Assembly (NCBI RefSeq): GCF_029689945.1
Contig: NZ_CP121451.1
Span: forward strand, 4,898,001-4,962,000
Reading direction: 5' to 3'
DNA length: 64,000 nucleotides
Origin: Paenibacillus amylolyticus
Lineage (GTDB): Bacteria > Bacillota > Bacilli > Paenibacillales > Paenibacillaceae
This document shows, in pieces, positions 61,963 through 64,000 of this stretch. Numbering within the stretch: the first letter of the stretch is position 1; each line of letters begins with the position of its first letter. Below the pieces are notes generated by a model. It did no database searches and was not told where the DNA came from. It worked only from the letters and a program-made list of their open reading frames with translations. The translations under genes were made by a program, and so were the position numbers.

Positions 61963-61977
61963 ATTATATCACTTGTC
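61963..61977 (-). promoter_or_regulatory. Extended -10 promoter of the TerB/ATPase/helicase operon
   Basis: TGATATAAT on the minus strand (about 61971-61963), an extended -10 with no convincing -35, about 60 bp before the first gene. It suggests the three genes form their own transcript. Confidence 0.5.
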
Positions 61978-62016
61978 CTGTGTCTGCGGTGACGAAATTT
62001 AGACATTCTTGGACAC

Positions 62017-62044
62017 CAAAAAGAAGGCATTGCTGCCCTCTTTT
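62017..62044 (-). terminator. Terminator after the phytochrome gene
   Basis: On the minus strand AAAGAGGGCA-GCAA-TGCCTTCTTT with one mismatch, then TT. It follows the phytochrome stop by about 75 bp. Confidence 0.7.
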
Positions 62045-62117
62045 ATCAAGTCAATATCACTTCTTCATCCATTCATTAAATCTTGGTCAAAATCAAAACG
62101 AACATTGCATAGGCGTA

Positions 62118-64000
62118 TCAACCAACAATTGCTCGATTCTTCCCTTCACTTTTCGCTTGAGCCAGCGCGCGACTCGCTTTTTCGATCAGGTTGGACACAT
62201 CATTGCGTTTATCCGGTACCAGCACTGCACCTCCAACACTAACCGTAACGACTCCGCTTGGGCCTGATGATTCCCGTTGAATCTGAAGTGCGAGAACATG
62301 CTGTCGGATCTCTTCCGCAAGTCCCGCAGCATATTCAGACGTTCTGCTCTTCAATTTCAGCATGAATGTTCCACCCCGAAGACGTGAAATCTGGGCTTCA
62401 TGTTGTTCGCTGACGACGGTAAGCACTTCACCGATCCATTGCAGACACAAGTCGCCACCCTGAAGACCGTATGCTGCATTATACGAACGGAAATCATCAA
62501 TATCTATGATGAGCAATCCCAGCGTACATTCATTTTGCATACAATCATCCCAGTCCTCCTGAAGCTGCGACTTGAATACCGTCTGTATCGGCATATCCGT
62601 CAATGGATCTGTGGTTAGATAGTTCTGCAGTTGGCTTGCCGTCTCGGAGTAATGGCTTTGCTCATGATGAGAAGCTCCACTATGCAGCAGCACCATTACA
62701 GAAGGTTTACCTGCATGTGTAACAGCAGCAAGCGTTATCTCAAGCAACAATGAGGTGCCGGCCGCTGTTGTGAAATAGGATTGGCTCGTGATCAAACTCG
62801 TGTTGTTCTGCTCTAATTCTTCAAAGCTCTGTTGCAGGGTAACTCTCGTTTGATCTGGTATCAATTCTTGGAAGTCTTTGCCCATCAGGTTTTTAGAATT
62901 TTCAAATCCAAGCAATTCAGCAGCCTTTGTATTGCAATAGATGATCTGACCGTCTGTCAGCGTAAAGAATGCCACGGGCGAATATTCCATTAATTGCAGA
63001 TAACGTTGCTCATTTTGTCGCAAAATGCGAGCGTTCTGCAACGCCTGCTCCTCTGCCTGAGCCAATTGGTTTTCTGTTTGCCGACGTACAATGGTTTTGA
63101 GTAAAGGTAACACACTCAGCTCTTTGGTAGTCCATGGGTATGAGCTCCCCTTCACAACCTCACGCCATTTTTCAAATGATTTGCGAGGGGACAACCGCAT
63201 TCCGTCATCCGTTTTGAGCACCGCTTTCGCTGGGTCACCCGCCCATTCCACAATCTGGACGACCTCTGGTCGGAACCAGATCATGTAGTTATGCTGTCCA
63301 GGCGAAATGGCAACATAAATAACCCCGGAGGCCTTATCCTGATAAGCTTTGGAACTCTCATACTCAGCACTCAGTCTTGAAGTGTAATAGCTGTAATCCT
63401 CTGCCTTTCCGGCAAGCCAACCTGCCAGTTCACGGATCTGTCCGCTGTTCGGCGTATCACCATAGAGCAACAGCTTGTCCTGGTAACAGATGGCTGCTCC
63501 GGTGGAATCCATCAGGTTCAACACCGTCTCTTCTTCTCCCTGCAATTCCTCAAGGACACGTGCAGGACTTGTGTTTCCAATAAAAATGTTGGCAATTCGT
63601 GAAGCGGCTTCGCGTGACTGTATCTCGGATTGATAGTCATCCAATTGTTGGCGCTGGAACAGTTCATTCGAGAAGAACGCCCCAGGAAATTACAGAGATT
63701 CCGCACGCGGTGGGGAACATATCTTGCCGAGTAATGGTGACATGTGATGAGGCCCCACAGCTGACTGTTATGGATGAGTGAGATTGTAACGGTTGCACCT
63801 ACACCCATATTTTGCAAATACTCAATGTGAAGAGGAGATACGCTGCGCAGAACCGAAAGACTCAAATTCAGCGGTTTGCCTGTGAGCGGTTGTAGCATAG
63901 GTACGATCTCCACAGGTGTATAATCGACATTTACAATGGTTCGTAACCAATTGCGAAGGTACAATTCCCTGGCCTGTTTTGGAATATCCGAAGCTGGATA
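62118..64000 (-). CDS. Bacteriophytochrome with PAS and degenerate GGDEF output (partial; one frameshift)
   Basis: The visible part begins at the strictly conserved phytochrome motif 'YPASDIPKQARELYLRNWLR', continues with GAF/PHY sequence ('SPLHIEYLQNMGVGATVTISLIHNSQLWGLITCHHYSARYVPHRVRNLC', including the CHH bilin-contact histidines), then a PHY domain, a PAS domain ('QLMEYSPVAFFTLTDGQIIYCNTKAAELLGF') and a GGDEF-like domain. The latter keeps 'LLIIDIDDFRSYN' but has 'RLRGGTFML' where R-x-G-G-D-E-F is expected, so cyclase activity is doubtful. One G is missing in the run at 63677-63683. The N-terminal PAS with the chromophore cysteine lies beyond 64000. It would sense red/far-red light if bilin is available. 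Confidence 0.88.

Overview
The window looks like a chromosomal segment of a Paenibacillus-type Gram-positive. Ribosome binding sites are strong AGGAGG-type, regulation is Firmicute-style (T-box, LicT antiterminator targets, CcpA cre boxes, a BirA box, leader-peptide attenuators), and carbohydrate genes dominate: PTS systems, GH1, GH5, GH32, GH35, rhamnose catabolism and a very large S-layer-anchored protein. No rRNA, tRNA, CRISPR array, integrase or complete insertion sequence was seen. Most genes lie on the minus strand.

Layout. 1-930: start of asd behind a T-box leader with an apparent lysine specifier. 0.93-6.5 kb: a methyltransferase, then galU, gtrA, a GT2 polyprenyl-phosphate sugar transferase and a GT39 transferase, i.e. 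an envelope glycosylation cluster, with a divergent two-component system at 6.7-8.9 kb. 9.0-9.6 kb: gene-free DNA with degenerate repeats and a long inverted-repeat array. 9.7-12.7 kb: an SDR/MerR divergent pair, two GNAT acetyltransferases and a small acidic protein. 12.8-16.1 kb: ECF transporter ATPases and T component divergent from bioY under a BirA operator, so a biotin importer. 16.4-18.3 kb: an ARE-type ABC-F gene with a two-stage leader whose first leader peptide closely resembles ErmDL. 18.4-23.3 kb: bglP, licT and bglH, each behind its own antiterminator/terminator. 23.3-27.2 kb: an amidohydrolase, a secreted GH5 endoglucanase and a manganese catalase. 27.4-32.2 kb: sucrose PTS, sucrose-6-P hydrolase and ScrR. 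32.7-37.9 kb: RNase J, rhaA and rhaEW. 38-45 kb: GH5 mannanase, GH35, and a DUF5107-TPR protein followed by a TreR-type regulator. 46.1-53.6 kb: one roughly 2,500-residue FN3/SLH surface protein. 53.8-56.7 kb: an epimerase, a cupredoxin and an EamA exporter under a purine-type riboswitch. 56.8-61.9 kb: a tightly coupled TerB-N/TerB-C, DUF2791 (BrxD-like) ATPase and SF2 helicase operon, the best candidate for a little-described system. 62.1-64 kb: a bacteriophytochrome with a degenerate GGDEF domain, running off the edge.

A caution for every user: at least 22 places show a clean single-base deletion, mostly in short homopolymers, splitting otherwise intact genes. All have the same sign and they hit unrelated genes, so I read them as consensus-sequence errors and annotate the genes across them. 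A second recurring structure is a family of roughly 190-240 bp MITE-like elements with terminal inverted repeats: three full copies plus one or two deleted derivatives, all lying directly against gene starts or stop codons.
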